A stretch of 64,000 nucleotides of DNA from Sporomusa sphaeroides DSM 2875 (lineage in GTDB: Bacteria; Bacillota; Negativicutes; Sporomusales; Sporomusaceae). How positions within the stretch are numbered: position 1 is the stretch's first letter; each line of letters starts with the position of its first letter. The stretch is from contig NZ_CP146991.1 in the NCBI RefSeq assembly GCF_001941975.2, positions 1,055,501 to 1,119,500 on the forward strand, read 5' to 3'. This document shows, in pieces, positions 34,735 to 42,822 of the stretch. A program made the translations under genes and the position numbers. The notes below the pieces were generated by a model. The model saw only the letters and a list, made by a program, of their open reading frames with translations. It did not search any database and had not been told where the DNA came from.

Positions 34735-35478
34735 TTATTTTCGCCAGCGCAGCAGATAACCGGTAAAACGCCGGTATAAGGTCATTAGTGACAGGACAAC
34801 TGTGCCGATGACAATGATGCCGGCGACTACCCGGGGGTAGTCGGCAAAGTCGGAAAAGTATTTTACATACCAGCCTAGGCCGCTGGTGGCGCCAATCATT
34901 TCGGCGGCCGTAAGCAGGATAAAGGCCAACACCATACTGATGACGCCGCCGCTGACAATATGTGGCATAGCTCCGGGCAGCAGAATGTTAATCAGCATGG
35001 ATTTCCTGCCGACACCGATGGTCCTGGCCGAATCGACAATCCCCTTTTCCAGCGCCTCCACACCGGCTATTGTATTCATAAATAATGGCCAAAAGGCGCC
35101 GATAAATATGATAAAGACGGAGGATTGCGTAAATGTCGGCAAGATGGCAATGGCATAAGGAATATAGACAATGGGCGGAATGGGGCCGAGAACATTGGTA
35201 ACCGGTTCAATAGCCAGGCGCAGCCGCCGGTTCCAGCCGACAATCAGTCCCAGTGGGACGGCCAGGATTACAGCCAGGAAGTAACCCCAAAATAATAGCT
35301 TGAGGGAACTGCCCAGACTTTGCAAAAATACCTGGCGATCTTCGACCAGCAGGCTAAGGACCTGCAGGGGCTGGGGAAATAGCTGGGGGTCAAGCAGTTT
35401 TAACCAGGCAGTGCTTAACTGCCAGAGGAACAGGATGGCAATACCCAGCGCCAGGCGGTCACGGCTGGTTTGGCTCAT
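34735..35478 (-). CDS. ABC transporter permease, nitrate/sulfonate/taurine type
   Basis: 247-residue SsuC/TauC-like permease with ~6 TM helices and the cytoplasmic EAA loop (VEALEKGIVDSARTIGVGRKSMLINILLPGAMPHIVSGG). Last gene of the minus-strand operon that starts at 41941. It overlaps the ATPase gene by 4 bases. The imported substrate is unknown; methyltransferase and RACE genes in the same operon suggest a methylated or sulfur-containing compound. Confidence 0.9.
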   Translation of the reverse strand: MSQTSRDRLALGIAILFLWQLSTAWLKLLDPQLFPQPLQVLSLLVEDRQVFLQSLGSSLKLLFWGYFLAVILAVPLGLIVGWNRRLRLAIEPVTNVLGPIPPIVYIPYAIAILPTFTQSSVFIIFIGAFWPLFMNTIAGVEALEKGIVDSARTIGVGRKSMLINILLPGAMPHIVSGGVISMVLAFILLTAAEMIGATSGLGWYVKYFSDFADYPRVVAGIIVIGTVVLSLMTLYRRFTGYLLRWRK

Positions 35479-36284
35479 ATGCCGGCGCCTCCTTCCACTT
35501 GCTGAAGCTCTTCGAGGATTTCTTTTTGCAGCAGTGACAGAATCTCATTGCGCAGTTCCACATAACGGGGGTCTTGCACCAGGAAAAAACGCCGCCGGGG
35601 CCGGGAGAATGGAACAGCAACGGTTTTCAGCACTCTGCCGGGCCCGGGAGTGAATACCGCAATCCGGTCGGCAAGGTATAGCGCTTCGTCGATATCGTGG
35701 GTAACCAGCAAGATGGTTTTTTGGGTGCCGTTTGCCGCCCAAAGCTGGAGCAGCAAATCTTGTAAGCTTACCCGGTTTTTGGCATCTACGGCGCCAAAGG
35801 GTTCATCCAGCAGATAGACGGGAGCATCCAGGGCAAAAGCCCTGGCGATGGCTACCCGCTGACGCATGCCGCCGGAGAGCTCTGACGGGTATTTGTGGAT
35901 GTAGCTGCTTAATCCGACCATGTCGAGCAGTTTTTTTGCTTCCTGCCGCGCTGCTTTGCCTGTTGCCTGGCAGGATTCTTTGAGGGCAAAGATAATATTA
36001 TCAAGGGCTGTCATCCAGGGGAACAGAGAATAGTCCTGAAATACTACCGCCCTATCGGGGCCGGGAGCCAAAATCGGGTTGTCATTCAGGGTAAGCAGGC
36101 CGCTTGTAGCCGGTGTCAGCCCGGCCAAAAGCCCGATTGTCGAGCTTTTGCCGCAGCCACTGGGGCCGACGACTGCCAGAAATTCACCCTGTTCAATGGC
36201 TAGTGACAAATCGGCAATGGCCGGACGGTCATCGCCTGGATAAGTAAGCGACACAGAGTCTAGTTTTAATAAAGCCACAAGCAT
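35475..36284 (-). CDS. ABC transporter ATPase, nitrate/sulfonate/taurine type
   Basis: 269-residue SsuB/TauB-like ATPase. Walker [10 protein letters not shown], signature LSGGMRQR, Walker B VYLLDEPFGAVD, H-loop VTHDIDEA. Partner of the permease at 34735 and the lipoprotein at 36318. It may also energise the permeases at 56272 and 57228, which have no ATPase gene within the window. Confidence 0.93.
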   Translation of the reverse strand: MLVALLKLDSVSLTYPGDDRPAIADLSLAIEQGEFLAVVGPSGCGKSSTIGLLAGLTPATSGLLTLNDNPILAPGPDRAVVFQDYSLFPWMTALDNIIFALKESCQATGKAARQEAKKLLDMVGLSSYIHKYPSELSGGMRQRVAIARAFALDAPVYLLDEPFGAVDAKNRVSLQDLLLQLWAANGTQKTILLVTHDIDEALYLADRIAVFTPGPGRVLKTVAVPFSRPRRRFFLVQDPRYVELRNEILSLLQKEILEELQQVEGGAGI

Positions 36285-36317
36285 TCTCCTTCCGTTTAAA
36301 CGTCGGCGGGGAACCGG

Positions 36318-37406
36318 TTACAGATTGTTTGCCGCAAAGTCTTTGGCAAGCTGCTGGTAGGTGGCGTTTTGCGGTTCACGCTGTATTAACTGATCAAGTG
36401 CCGTTTTGTAGATGTCGCTGTTAACATGTTTGCTGATATCAATATCGCTTTGAATATAGCCGGCGGTTTTCATGGCTTCCCAGAAAGCAGTGAAGCGTTT
36501 TTTATCAGGATCAGGAATGCTGTGGATGTGACCGCTGTAGGTGGCTTTTTCGAGCAGCTCTTTATCTAACTTGACATATTTACTGATGATATCCAGGGTT
36601 TCGGCATGGTTGTTAAGATAGAAGTCATAGGCGCGGATGCTGGCGCGGGAGTAGCGGATATAAGCCTCTTGATTGGTTTTAAGTTTGTCTTCGAGGGCGA
36701 CTACCCGGCAGCAGACATGTCCGTCCATATGCTGTGCCGACCAGGAAACAATTTTTAGTCCTTGTTTTTCAGCCATTTCCGAAAAGGGAACCCACACCAG
36801 GCCGGCATCTGCCGCGCCTTTTTTTACGGCCTCAAGTACGGCTGCCGGCGAATCAAGTTCCTGGATGGTTACTTGGTTTTTCCAGTCAATACCGGCTTGG
36901 GACATAGCTGACCGCCAGACAGCATCACCGGTTGCCAGGCGAACGGTGGCTACCTTTTTGCCGACAAAACTCTGCACAGAAGCATATTGTTCTGCATTTT
37001 CCGGTTTGGTTACAATGGCATGGCCTTCGCTTTGCATACCGCCAATATTGACAAAGGGTGTTCCTTTGGCAATAAAGACCTGAGGCGCTGAGGTGCCGAA
37101 AGAACCGGCGTCCAGTTTACCGGCTTTGATGGCGTTTAAGCCTTCCCCGGAATTGGTAAACTGGAAGAGTTCGACGTCAAGCCCTTCCTGCTCGTAAAAT
37201 CCTTTTTCCTTGGCCACAAAATATAATACATGGCCAACAGCCGGCAAATAACCAATGTTAAACTTGATTTTATCAGCCGGCACTGCTGATTGTGCACTGG
37301 CAGGCGCGTTTGCCTGCTGCGTTTTTTGCTGACCGCAGCCTGCTGCCAGCAGGCTGAAAACAAGGGAAACGATGAGACCGGTTAGTAGCAGCCGATGTTT
37401 AAACAC
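36318..37406 (-). CDS. ABC transporter substrate-binding lipoprotein, NMT1/SsuA type
   Basis: 362 residues with a lipoprotein signal peptide (LLAAGCGQQ; Cys ~24) and an NMT1/SsuA-like binding domain (FNIGYLPAVGHVLYFVAKEKGFYEQEGLDVEL). It binds the unknown substrate outside the cell and delivers it to the permease at 34735. It follows the DUF1847 gene with a 6-base gap. Confidence 0.92.
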   Translation of the reverse strand: MFKHRLLLTGLIVSLVFSLLAAGCGQQKTQQANAPASAQSAVPADKIKFNIGYLPAVGHVLYFVAKEKGFYEQEGLDVELFQFTNSGEGLNAIKAGKLDAGSFGTSAPQVFIAKGTPFVNIGGMQSEGHAIVTKPENAEQYASVQSFVGKKVATVRLATGDAVWRSAMSQAGIDWKNQVTIQELDSPAAVLEAVKKGAADAGLVWVPFSEMAEKQGLKIVSWSAQHMDGHVCCRVVALEDKLKTNQEAYIRYSRASIRAYDFYLNNHAETLDIISKYVKLDKELLEKATYSGHIHSIPDPDKKRFTAFWEAMKTAGYIQSDIDISKHVNSDIYKTALDQLIQREPQNATYQQLAKDFAANNL

Positions 37407-37412
37407 AAATAA

Positions 37413-38090
37413 TCACTCCTTTTCTTCCTGTAAAAGCCGTTTATAATAGAACCCGCTGGTATAGAGGGCTGCCGCCGGATTATGGCCTAACACCCGGTCT
37501 TTGGTTATGAGAGTGGTAACCGGGGCGGCAGAGTGTTTGATGAACAGGGAATCATGGCCGACACACAGGCCGACGACCACGTTAAGGTCAGTTCCGGCTT
37601 GGTTTAACAGGCGGGCCTGAAGCACAGGATTGCAGAGCGCTTCATGGCAGCCTTGCTGTACTTTATACTCGGGCGGTACACCGATTTCTGTCTTGTCAAG
37701 CGAACCAACCTTGCAGATGACACTGTAGCTTTCAAGCCCCTTAGCGGCAAGTACCCGGCTGAATACCCGGGTTTCGTCCATGAGGCCGATGCAAGTGGCG
37801 ATACCAAGTTTTTTGGCGCCAATTCTTTTGGCGAAAGCGATGATTTCCTCTACCCGCGTAAGTTTGCCGTAATACAAGCCCTCAATTTCAGCTGCCGCCA
37901 GAGCCATCCGGCGGTCAGGTCCTGCTTCGGTATAGGCGGTTTTTGACTGTTCTATTTCGGCGTTAATATCGGCAGCGCCGCGTGATGTTACACTTAAACA
38001 AAATTCGGGAAACCGCTTATCGCGGCGATAGCAGTTGAGCTGGCGGCAGTCGGCGCAGCTAAGCCGGTCAAGCTCGTTAGGCTGGCTCAT
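37413..38090 (-). CDS. DUF1847 family metal-binding protein
   Basis: 225 residues. N-terminal Cys-rich segment (LSCADCRQLNCYRRDKRFPEFCL) and further conserved Cys/His (GIATCIGLMDE, QQGCHEALCNP, GLCVGHDSLFIKHS), typical of DUF1847 proteins, thought to bind metal or Fe-S. Enzymatic role not known. It is embedded between the RACE gene and the binding lipoprotein, so it probably acts in the corrinoid methyl-transfer pathway. Confidence 0.85.
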   Translation of the reverse strand: MSQPNELDRLSCADCRQLNCYRRDKRFPEFCLSVTSRGAADINAEIEQSKTAYTEAGPDRRMALAAAEIEGLYYGKLTRVEEIIAFAKRIGAKKLGIATCIGLMDETRVFSRVLAAKGLESYSVICKVGSLDKTEIGVPPEYKVQQGCHEALCNPVLQARLLNQAGTDLNVVVGLCVGHDSLFIKHSAAPVTTLITKDRVLGHNPAAALYTSGFYYKRLLQEEKE

Positions 38091-38103
38091 AAAATGTACC
38101 TCC

Positions 38104-39825
38104 TTAGAAATTTAGGCAGTTAACAAAGGTTTTATCAAAGTCGCTATAGGTGGCCAGTTCTAAAACCTTTGCCTGTTTCACCAGGGCGGCCGCTTTTTTG
38201 CGGGAATCCCGGTTTAATAGCAGTGCCTGACCGCCTGTTTTGGCCGTGTTACCCAGAAAATCAATTTTACCCTTAAATGCTTCAGGCAGCATACCGATGT
38301 TAATCAGGCTGTCGGCGTTAAGGTGAAAACCAAAAGAACCGGCAATAAATACGCGGTCAACTCGGGCAGCGCTTAGTCCGCTGGCAGCGAGCAGGCATTC
38401 AATGCCGGCGCGGATAGCGCCTTTGGCAAGCTGTACCTGGCGAATATCCTTTTGCGACAGATAAACCGACGGGTAGATAGCGAAAATGGTTTTGCCATTT
38501 TCTTTTTTCAATTGCCGCTGCAGTGGATGGGCCAGGTTATTTTCAGCTCCGGCAAATTTTCCGGTCTTATTTATTAGCTTGGCTCTGACAAGTTCACCGA
38601 CAATGTCCAGTAATCCGCTGCCGCAGATGCCGACAGCCGGGCGACCGGCGATGGTCTTGATGGCTGCCGAACCGTCGTGCTCTATTTTGAATTTTTCAAT
38701 GGCTCCAGGGGCGGCTCTCATGCCGCAGGCAATGTTCATACCCTCAAAGGCCGGCCCGGCAGCCGTTGAAGTTACCGACAGGCGTCCGTTATCTGCCAAG
38801 GCCATTTCGCCGTTGGTGCCGATATCAACAAACAAAGTAGTGCCTTTAAGGTTAGCCAAATCGGCGGCTAACATCCCGGCAGTTATATCTGCTCCGACAT
38901 AGGCTGACATAACAGGCGGTAAATAAAGCTGTGCAAAGGGGGCGGTATGCAGGCCGAGACCTGCCGCCTGGTGGCAGCTGTCGCCCCACAGCACGGGAAT
39001 ATAGGGATATTTGCCGAGTGAAGCCGGGTCGGTCTTCAGCGCCAGATGGAGCATGCAGGTATTGCCGCTGAAGACGACTTCGTAGAGGGTATGTTGAGTA
39101 AGGCCTGTATCTTGCAATAAGCCGTCGAGCATGGCATTGATGGCAGCGATAATGTCATGATGCAGGGTGGACAAACCCTCGGCGGTTGCGCCCATTTTAA
39201 TGCGGGACAAAACATCCTGAGCGTGCAGGCTTTGGGGATTGAGCGCCGAGGCGGTAGCCAGCTCCCGGCCGGTAGTCAGGTCAAACAGCGCGGCTACCAG
39301 CGTAGTTGTGCCAATGTCAACAACCAGGCCGTGGGCTACGCGCACGGAATTTCCCGGCTCTGTCCCCAGTATCGACTTACCGGCCAGTACTGCTGTTTGA
39401 TTCACAGCCGGCATATACTGTTTCCTGATAACCGGATCAAGAGCTACGTCCAGATGATGACCCTGACTGAGTATCTGAACAGCGGTTTTGTCCTGGCGTT
39501 CCAGCAGAACGATATCGATAACGGTATCGGCAGCAGTGTTAGCCTGAATTTCCGTCATGCAGCCAAGAAAAATGCCTTCCTTTACTTCCGCAGGCGTCAG
39601 ACTGTGATGACAGCCTGCCGGAAGACGGATAGCAGTAAGGGCGGCGGCGGGAATGCGTACCTTGCATTTGCCGCAGGTTCCGGTACCGTTGCACGGTGAT
39701 TCGACCAGGGCGCCTGCCGCCCTGGCAGCAGCAAGAACGGTAATATTCTCCGTCGCCTCAAAGCAAACAGGCGCAGAAGGGAGTTTGTTTTCCTGATGGA
39801 AACGTAACAGGGCCATAGCCATCAC
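38104..39825 (-). CDS. Reductive activator of corrinoid-dependent enzymes (RACE; ASKHA domain)
   Basis: 573 residues. N-terminal [2Fe-2S] ferredoxin domain (Cys45, Cys51, Cys54 and Cys near 88), linker, then an ASKHA ATPase domain of the DUF4445 type (VDIGTTTLVAALFDL, FVDIGTNGEMAL, VGICGSGLLDIVGEL, VFIAGSFGFHL). RACE proteins reduce inactive Co(II) corrinoid back to Co(I) at the cost of ATP. Its probable client is the corrinoid protein at 46770. It overlaps the upstream methyltransferase by 4 bases. Confidence 0.92.
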   Translation of the reverse strand: MMAMALLRFHQENKLPSAPVCFEATENITVLAAARAAGALVESPCNGTGTCGKCKVRIPAAALTAIRLPAGCHHSLTPAEVKEGIFLGCMTEIQANTAADTVIDIVLLERQDKTAVQILSQGHHLDVALDPVIRKQYMPAVNQTAVLAGKSILGTEPGNSVRVAHGLVVDIGTTTLVAALFDLTTGRELATASALNPQSLHAQDVLSRIKMGATAEGLSTLHHDIIAAINAMLDGLLQDTGLTQHTLYEVVFSGNTCMLHLALKTDPASLGKYPYIPVLWGDSCHQAAGLGLHTAPFAQLYLPPVMSAYVGADITAGMLAADLANLKGTTLFVDIGTNGEMALADNGRLSVTSTAAGPAFEGMNIACGMRAAPGAIEKFKIEHDGSAAIKTIAGRPAVGICGSGLLDIVGELVRAKLINKTGKFAGAENNLAHPLQRQLKKENGKTIFAIYPSVYLSQKDIRQVQLAKGAIRAGIECLLAASGLSAARVDRVFIAGSFGFHLNADSLINIGMLPEAFKGKIDFLGNTAKTGGQALLLNRDSRKKAAALVKQAKVLELATYSDFDKTFVNCLNF

Positions 39826-40871
39826 ACCCTTTCGCCAGGGGAATGCGCCTTAACCGTTTGGGTCATGGCCTGGATATTGGCCAGGGGGCTGGAGGTACTT
39901 AGACCGCAGGCCGGCGCGATGATATTAATGCCTTGGGTGATAAGGTTTTTGGTTTGCAGGGACACCTTGTCCACAGTGCTTAATTCCAATAGGTAGGTGC
40001 TGATATTTCCCATTGTAGTAAGTTCAGGAAACTCAGCTTTAAGGTGTTTTAAGTTGACCATGGCATCGGTGCTGATGGCGTTGGCCCTAATACCGGGAAT
40101 CAGGGGTTTTACGCTATTTAAATTGCCGCAGACATGGAGGATAACGGGAACACCCTTTTGGTGCACTGCGTCAATAAGCTTATTGATGTAGGGTACAGCA
40201 TACTCGCCAAACATCTTAGGTCCAAGAATTTCACCTGTCGCCGTAGGATCCCCAATGGCAATTACGGCAGCACCGTGGTCAATTAACTTGTGGGCAAAGC
40301 CAATCAAGAGCTCAGTTACATACTGGAAAACGCGATGTGCGGCAGACGGGTCCCGGCGTAAATCTTTCAGGAACGGTATGGGATCGACAATGGAAGCCGC
40401 GGTGCTTACCGGGCCGGTCAGGCTGCCGATAACGGGAATGTCCGGATATTGTCCGGCTAGGATAGCGGTTGCCTGGCAGACTACCGGTATCCGGCCGGAA
40501 TTGAGCATGGCAGGGATGTCCTTGTACTCTACCCGGGCGGCGGCGGCAAAGGTCTCGCGGCTTATTTTAGGTTCACACGCTAACGTACCTAAATCAATTT
40601 CGCTTCCCAATACCTCGGCTTCTACGGTCATGCAAAAGGGCAAACCGAAGTTTTCAAATCCCGTAAGCTGGTGTACGGCATAAGCCAGGTTTGCCATTAA
40701 AGCCGCAGCAGAGTGGGCGGCAGGCAAAGTTTGGCCGCTGCTGTTCATAACCTCGACAATGGCGGCATTCATCATGCCGCCGGGGCAGATGACCGGAGGG
40801 CGGTCTGTTGATTGCCGGTTTAACACGGCCAGCAAGCGCTCTTTTTCCGTAAAAACTGTCATTTTGACCAC
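39822..40871 (-). CDS. MtaA/CmuA-type methyltransferase (uroporphyrinogen decarboxylase fold), copy 2
   Basis: 349 residues of the UroD-fold methylcobamide methyltransferase family. Zinc ligands are probably in HVCGN near residue 245 with a later Cys in PACGLSTSSP. Catalyses methyl transfer between a corrinoid protein and a thiol or similar acceptor in MtaA/MtbA; the acceptor here is not known since the organism has no reason to use coenzyme M. It overlaps the neighbouring paralogue by 13 bases. Confidence 0.88.
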   Translation of the reverse strand: MVKMTVFTEKERLLAVLNRQSTDRPPVICPGGMMNAAIVEVMNSSGQTLPAAHSAAALMANLAYAVHQLTGFENFGLPFCMTVEAEVLGSEIDLGTLACEPKISRETFAAAARVEYKDIPAMLNSGRIPVVCQATAILAGQYPDIPVIGSLTGPVSTAASIVDPIPFLKDLRRDPSAAHRVFQYVTELLIGFAHKLIDHGAAVIAIGDPTATGEILGPKMFGEYAVPYINKLIDAVHQKGVPVILHVCGNLNSVKPLIPGIRANAISTDAMVNLKHLKAEFPELTTMGNISTYLLELSTVDKVSLQTKNLITQGINIIAPACGLSTSSPLANIQAMTQTVKAHSPGERV

Positions 40872-41941
40872 CTCTGTTCCAGAAGATCAAGTTTTTCTTT
40901 GGTGATGGGATAGCCGATTTCGCGTGTGGCGGCAAGCATGGCATCAATATTGGCGAAAGGTGTTTCTGTAGGCAGACTGCAGCCGGAAGCGACAATATAA
41001 CCCTTAGGATTATCATAGGCCTCACGGACACCGCTGAGTACAGCCAGTCGAACAGCAGCCGGGGAACCCTGCAGCATGATTTCTGATGGCTGGACATTCC
41101 CCATCAGACGCAGTTTGTGCCCTACTTTTGTTTTGGCTTCAGATAAGCTGGCGGCATTGTCGATACTGATGCAATCGGCGCCGGCCTCGGCCATCTGTTC
41201 CCACACCTTGGCGGTTTTGCCGCAGATATGCAGCGTTACCGGCTTGCCGCGGGAATGAATATAATCAATCAATTGCTTCAGATAAGGAAAGGAAAATTCC
41301 CTGAACTTCTGGGGGCTGATGATGGTTGAAGAGGACATGGGATCAGTCAGGCTGGGGGTACAGCCGGTATCGATGATGGCTTTGGCGTAGTTGAGGCAGG
41401 TTTCCAGTGACAGGCGGCATAAATAATGCACGGCGTCGGGATTTTTGCCGACAAGGCGGGCCAGGTTTTCGGCCCCGATCAGAAAGGAAGCGTTGGTAAA
41501 CGGGCAGGTGAGCGCTCCGGTAACTGTCACTTCTTTACCTACTTCGGCTATGGCGATTTTCATGGCTTCCAACTGGTGGGGAAGGTTGCCGTCCCGGTAA
41601 GGGTCGGCCGGTGTCAGGCGGTCAAGCTGGCTTATATCGGTAATGGCCGGCTGGTCAAGATAGGCTGTTTCATCCTCCGGATAACGGACGCGGGCGCCCA
41701 TGGCTTCGGCCTGACCATACAGGTCGGTAAATATGCGGATAATATCATAGCCAAACCGGCGGTAAGCAGTAATTTGTGCTTGTGCCAGTAATTTTCCGTT
41801 GGCCGGCAGTTCACCGACTTTGACCCCAATTACCCGGGCCGCTGTATTGCCGACAATCGGGACGCACGGCAGACGGTCAACAGGGTTTCCCAGATTGTAG
41901 GCCGTCAGCCGCTCAATGGGTGTCATCTGATCTTGGATCAT
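40859..41941 (-). CDS. MtaA/CmuA-type methyltransferase (uroporphyrinogen decarboxylase fold), copy 1
   Basis: 360 residues; first gene of the minus-strand operon. Zinc-binding motif HICGKT with SGCSLPTETPFANI near the C-terminus. Paralogous to 39822 and 45686. Preceded by leader A and a near-consensus promoter. AGGAGGTACAACTT lies before ATG. Three different methyltransferases of this fold around one corrinoid protein suggest separate methyl-donor and methyl-acceptor steps. Confidence 0.9.
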   Translation of the reverse strand: MIQDQMTPIERLTAYNLGNPVDRLPCVPIVGNTAARVIGVKVGELPANGKLLAQAQITAYRRFGYDIIRIFTDLYGQAEAMGARVRYPEDETAYLDQPAITDISQLDRLTPADPYRDGNLPHQLEAMKIAIAEVGKEVTVTGALTCPFTNASFLIGAENLARLVGKNPDAVHYLCRLSLETCLNYAKAIIDTGCTPSLTDPMSSSTIISPQKFREFSFPYLKQLIDYIHSRGKPVTLHICGKTAKVWEQMAEAGADCISIDNAASLSEAKTKVGHKLRLMGNVQPSEIMLQGSPAAVRLAVLSGVREAYDNPKGYIVASGCSLPTETPFANIDAMLAATREIGYPITKEKLDLLEQRWSK

Positions 41942-42113
41942 AAGTTGTACCTCCTTTTTTTGGTCTAACAGCAGTTATCAGTTTTGTGCGCCGGCACCAG
42001 ACCCGTCATACCACGCTGCGCCGCTGGCGCTTACCGTCCGCTTATGCATAACGGCCGCCCGCGCCTCAGCAATGTTGGCAGCGGCAAGAACCGCACCAGC
42101 GGGTCAGGCCGGG

Positions 42114-42175
42114 CAAAATAAAAGAAGGCCAAAAGAAACGCTGGTTTCTTTTGGCCTTCAGTATGTCTGATCAGC
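42114..42175 (-). promoter_or_regulatory. Hairpin-terminator leader motif, copy A
   Basis: Minus strand: GC-UGA-UCAG-ACAUA-CUGA-AGGCC, then a ~15-bp stem (AAGGCCAAAAGAAA with TTTCTTTTGGCCTT) and U-rich TTTTATTTT. It lies in the 5' leader of the methyltransferase operon at 41941. The ~170 bases between it and the ATG are GC-rich with no other recognised signal. Confidence 0.8.
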
Positions 42176-42199
42176 CGGTGCAATTCATGTATTGTGGCA

Positions 42200-42229
42200 A
42201 TTATATGATGAAAAGTAAAATAGTGTCAA
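42200..42229 (-). promoter_or_regulatory. Sigma-A promoter for leader A
   Basis: Minus strand TTGACA-N18-TATAAT. The start point would be ~25 bases before the leader hairpin. Confidence 0.85.
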
Positions 42230-42270
42230 GGTTAATTTTATAAAAAAATCAATTAATTTCCTTTTAGGCA

Positions 42271-42300
42271 TTGACACCTATTTAGGCGGTATGCTAATAT
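42271..42300 (+). promoter_or_regulatory. Sigma-A promoter for leaders B and C
   Basis: TTGACA-N18-TAATAT with an extended TGC before the -10. Divergent to the promoter at 42200. Confidence 0.85.
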
Positions 42301-42329
42301 GAGCCTAATATTTGAGTGGTATTCATGCG

Positions 42330-42390
42330 CTGACCGGAACACCGGAGGCAATCGTTAGCTGTTTAACCAGCTTAGGATTGCCTCTTTTTG
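42330..42390 (+). promoter_or_regulatory. Hairpin-terminator leader motif, copy B
   Basis: UGA-CCGG-AACA-CCGG-AGGC, then terminator GAGGCAATC...GATTGCCTC-TTTTT with an inner GCTG/CAGC stem. First of two tandem copies before the nitrogenase-like operon. Confidence 0.8.
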
Positions 42391-42437
42391 TTTTTGAACG
42401 GTTCGTTATGAAAGCCAATTCAATAGGCGCGCAATTG

Positions 42438-42507
42438 CTGACTGGGAGCAGCCGGAGGCAACCGATTTTCCGCTTGTAGCGAAATAGGTTGTCTCTTTAA
42501 TTTTTTT
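42438..42507 (+). promoter_or_regulatory. Hairpin-terminator leader motif, copy C
   Basis: UGA-CUGG-GAGCAG-CCGG-AGGC, then GAGGCAACC...GGTTGTCTC and a broken U run. Second tandem copy; its U tract runs straight into the ribosome site of the DUF2325 gene. Confidence 0.8.
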
Positions 42508-42522
42508 GAAGGAGATGAGAAT

Positions 42523-42807
42523 ATGACGGCTTTGGTTATTGGCGCAGATTATTTGGGTGGCATGGAACAAAAAATGCGGGATATGGGAATAACTGAAATC
42601 GCTCATATTACCGGACGAAACCCCGGAGAGGTAAAACGAATGCATATACCCAAAGCAGCGGCTTTCGTCCTGGTTTTTACCGACTATATCAATCACAATA
42701 TGGCCAAGGTGGTTAAAAGTCATGCTAAAGCTCAGTCCGTTCCGCTGGTCTATGCCAAACGGTCCTGGTCGGCTGTTGAACACAAGCTGGTCGGGCTTGG
42801 GCTATAA
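42523..42807 (+). CDS. DUF2325 family protein
   Basis: 94 residues (MTALVIGADYLGGMEQKMRDMGITEIAHITGR...; FTDYINHNMAKVV; YAKRSWSAVEHKL), a complete DUF2325 domain with a Rossmann-like start. Function of the family is unknown. It opens the nitrogenase-like/corrinoid operon and lies 15 bases before the NifD-like gene. GAAGGAGATGAG precedes ATG. Confidence 0.85.
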   Translation: MTALVIGADYLGGMEQKMRDMGITEIAHITGRNPGEVKRMHIPKAAAFVLVFTDYINHNMAKVVKSHAKAQSVPLVYAKRSWSAVEHKLVGLGL

Positions 42808-42822
42808 GGGAGAGGTGAAACA

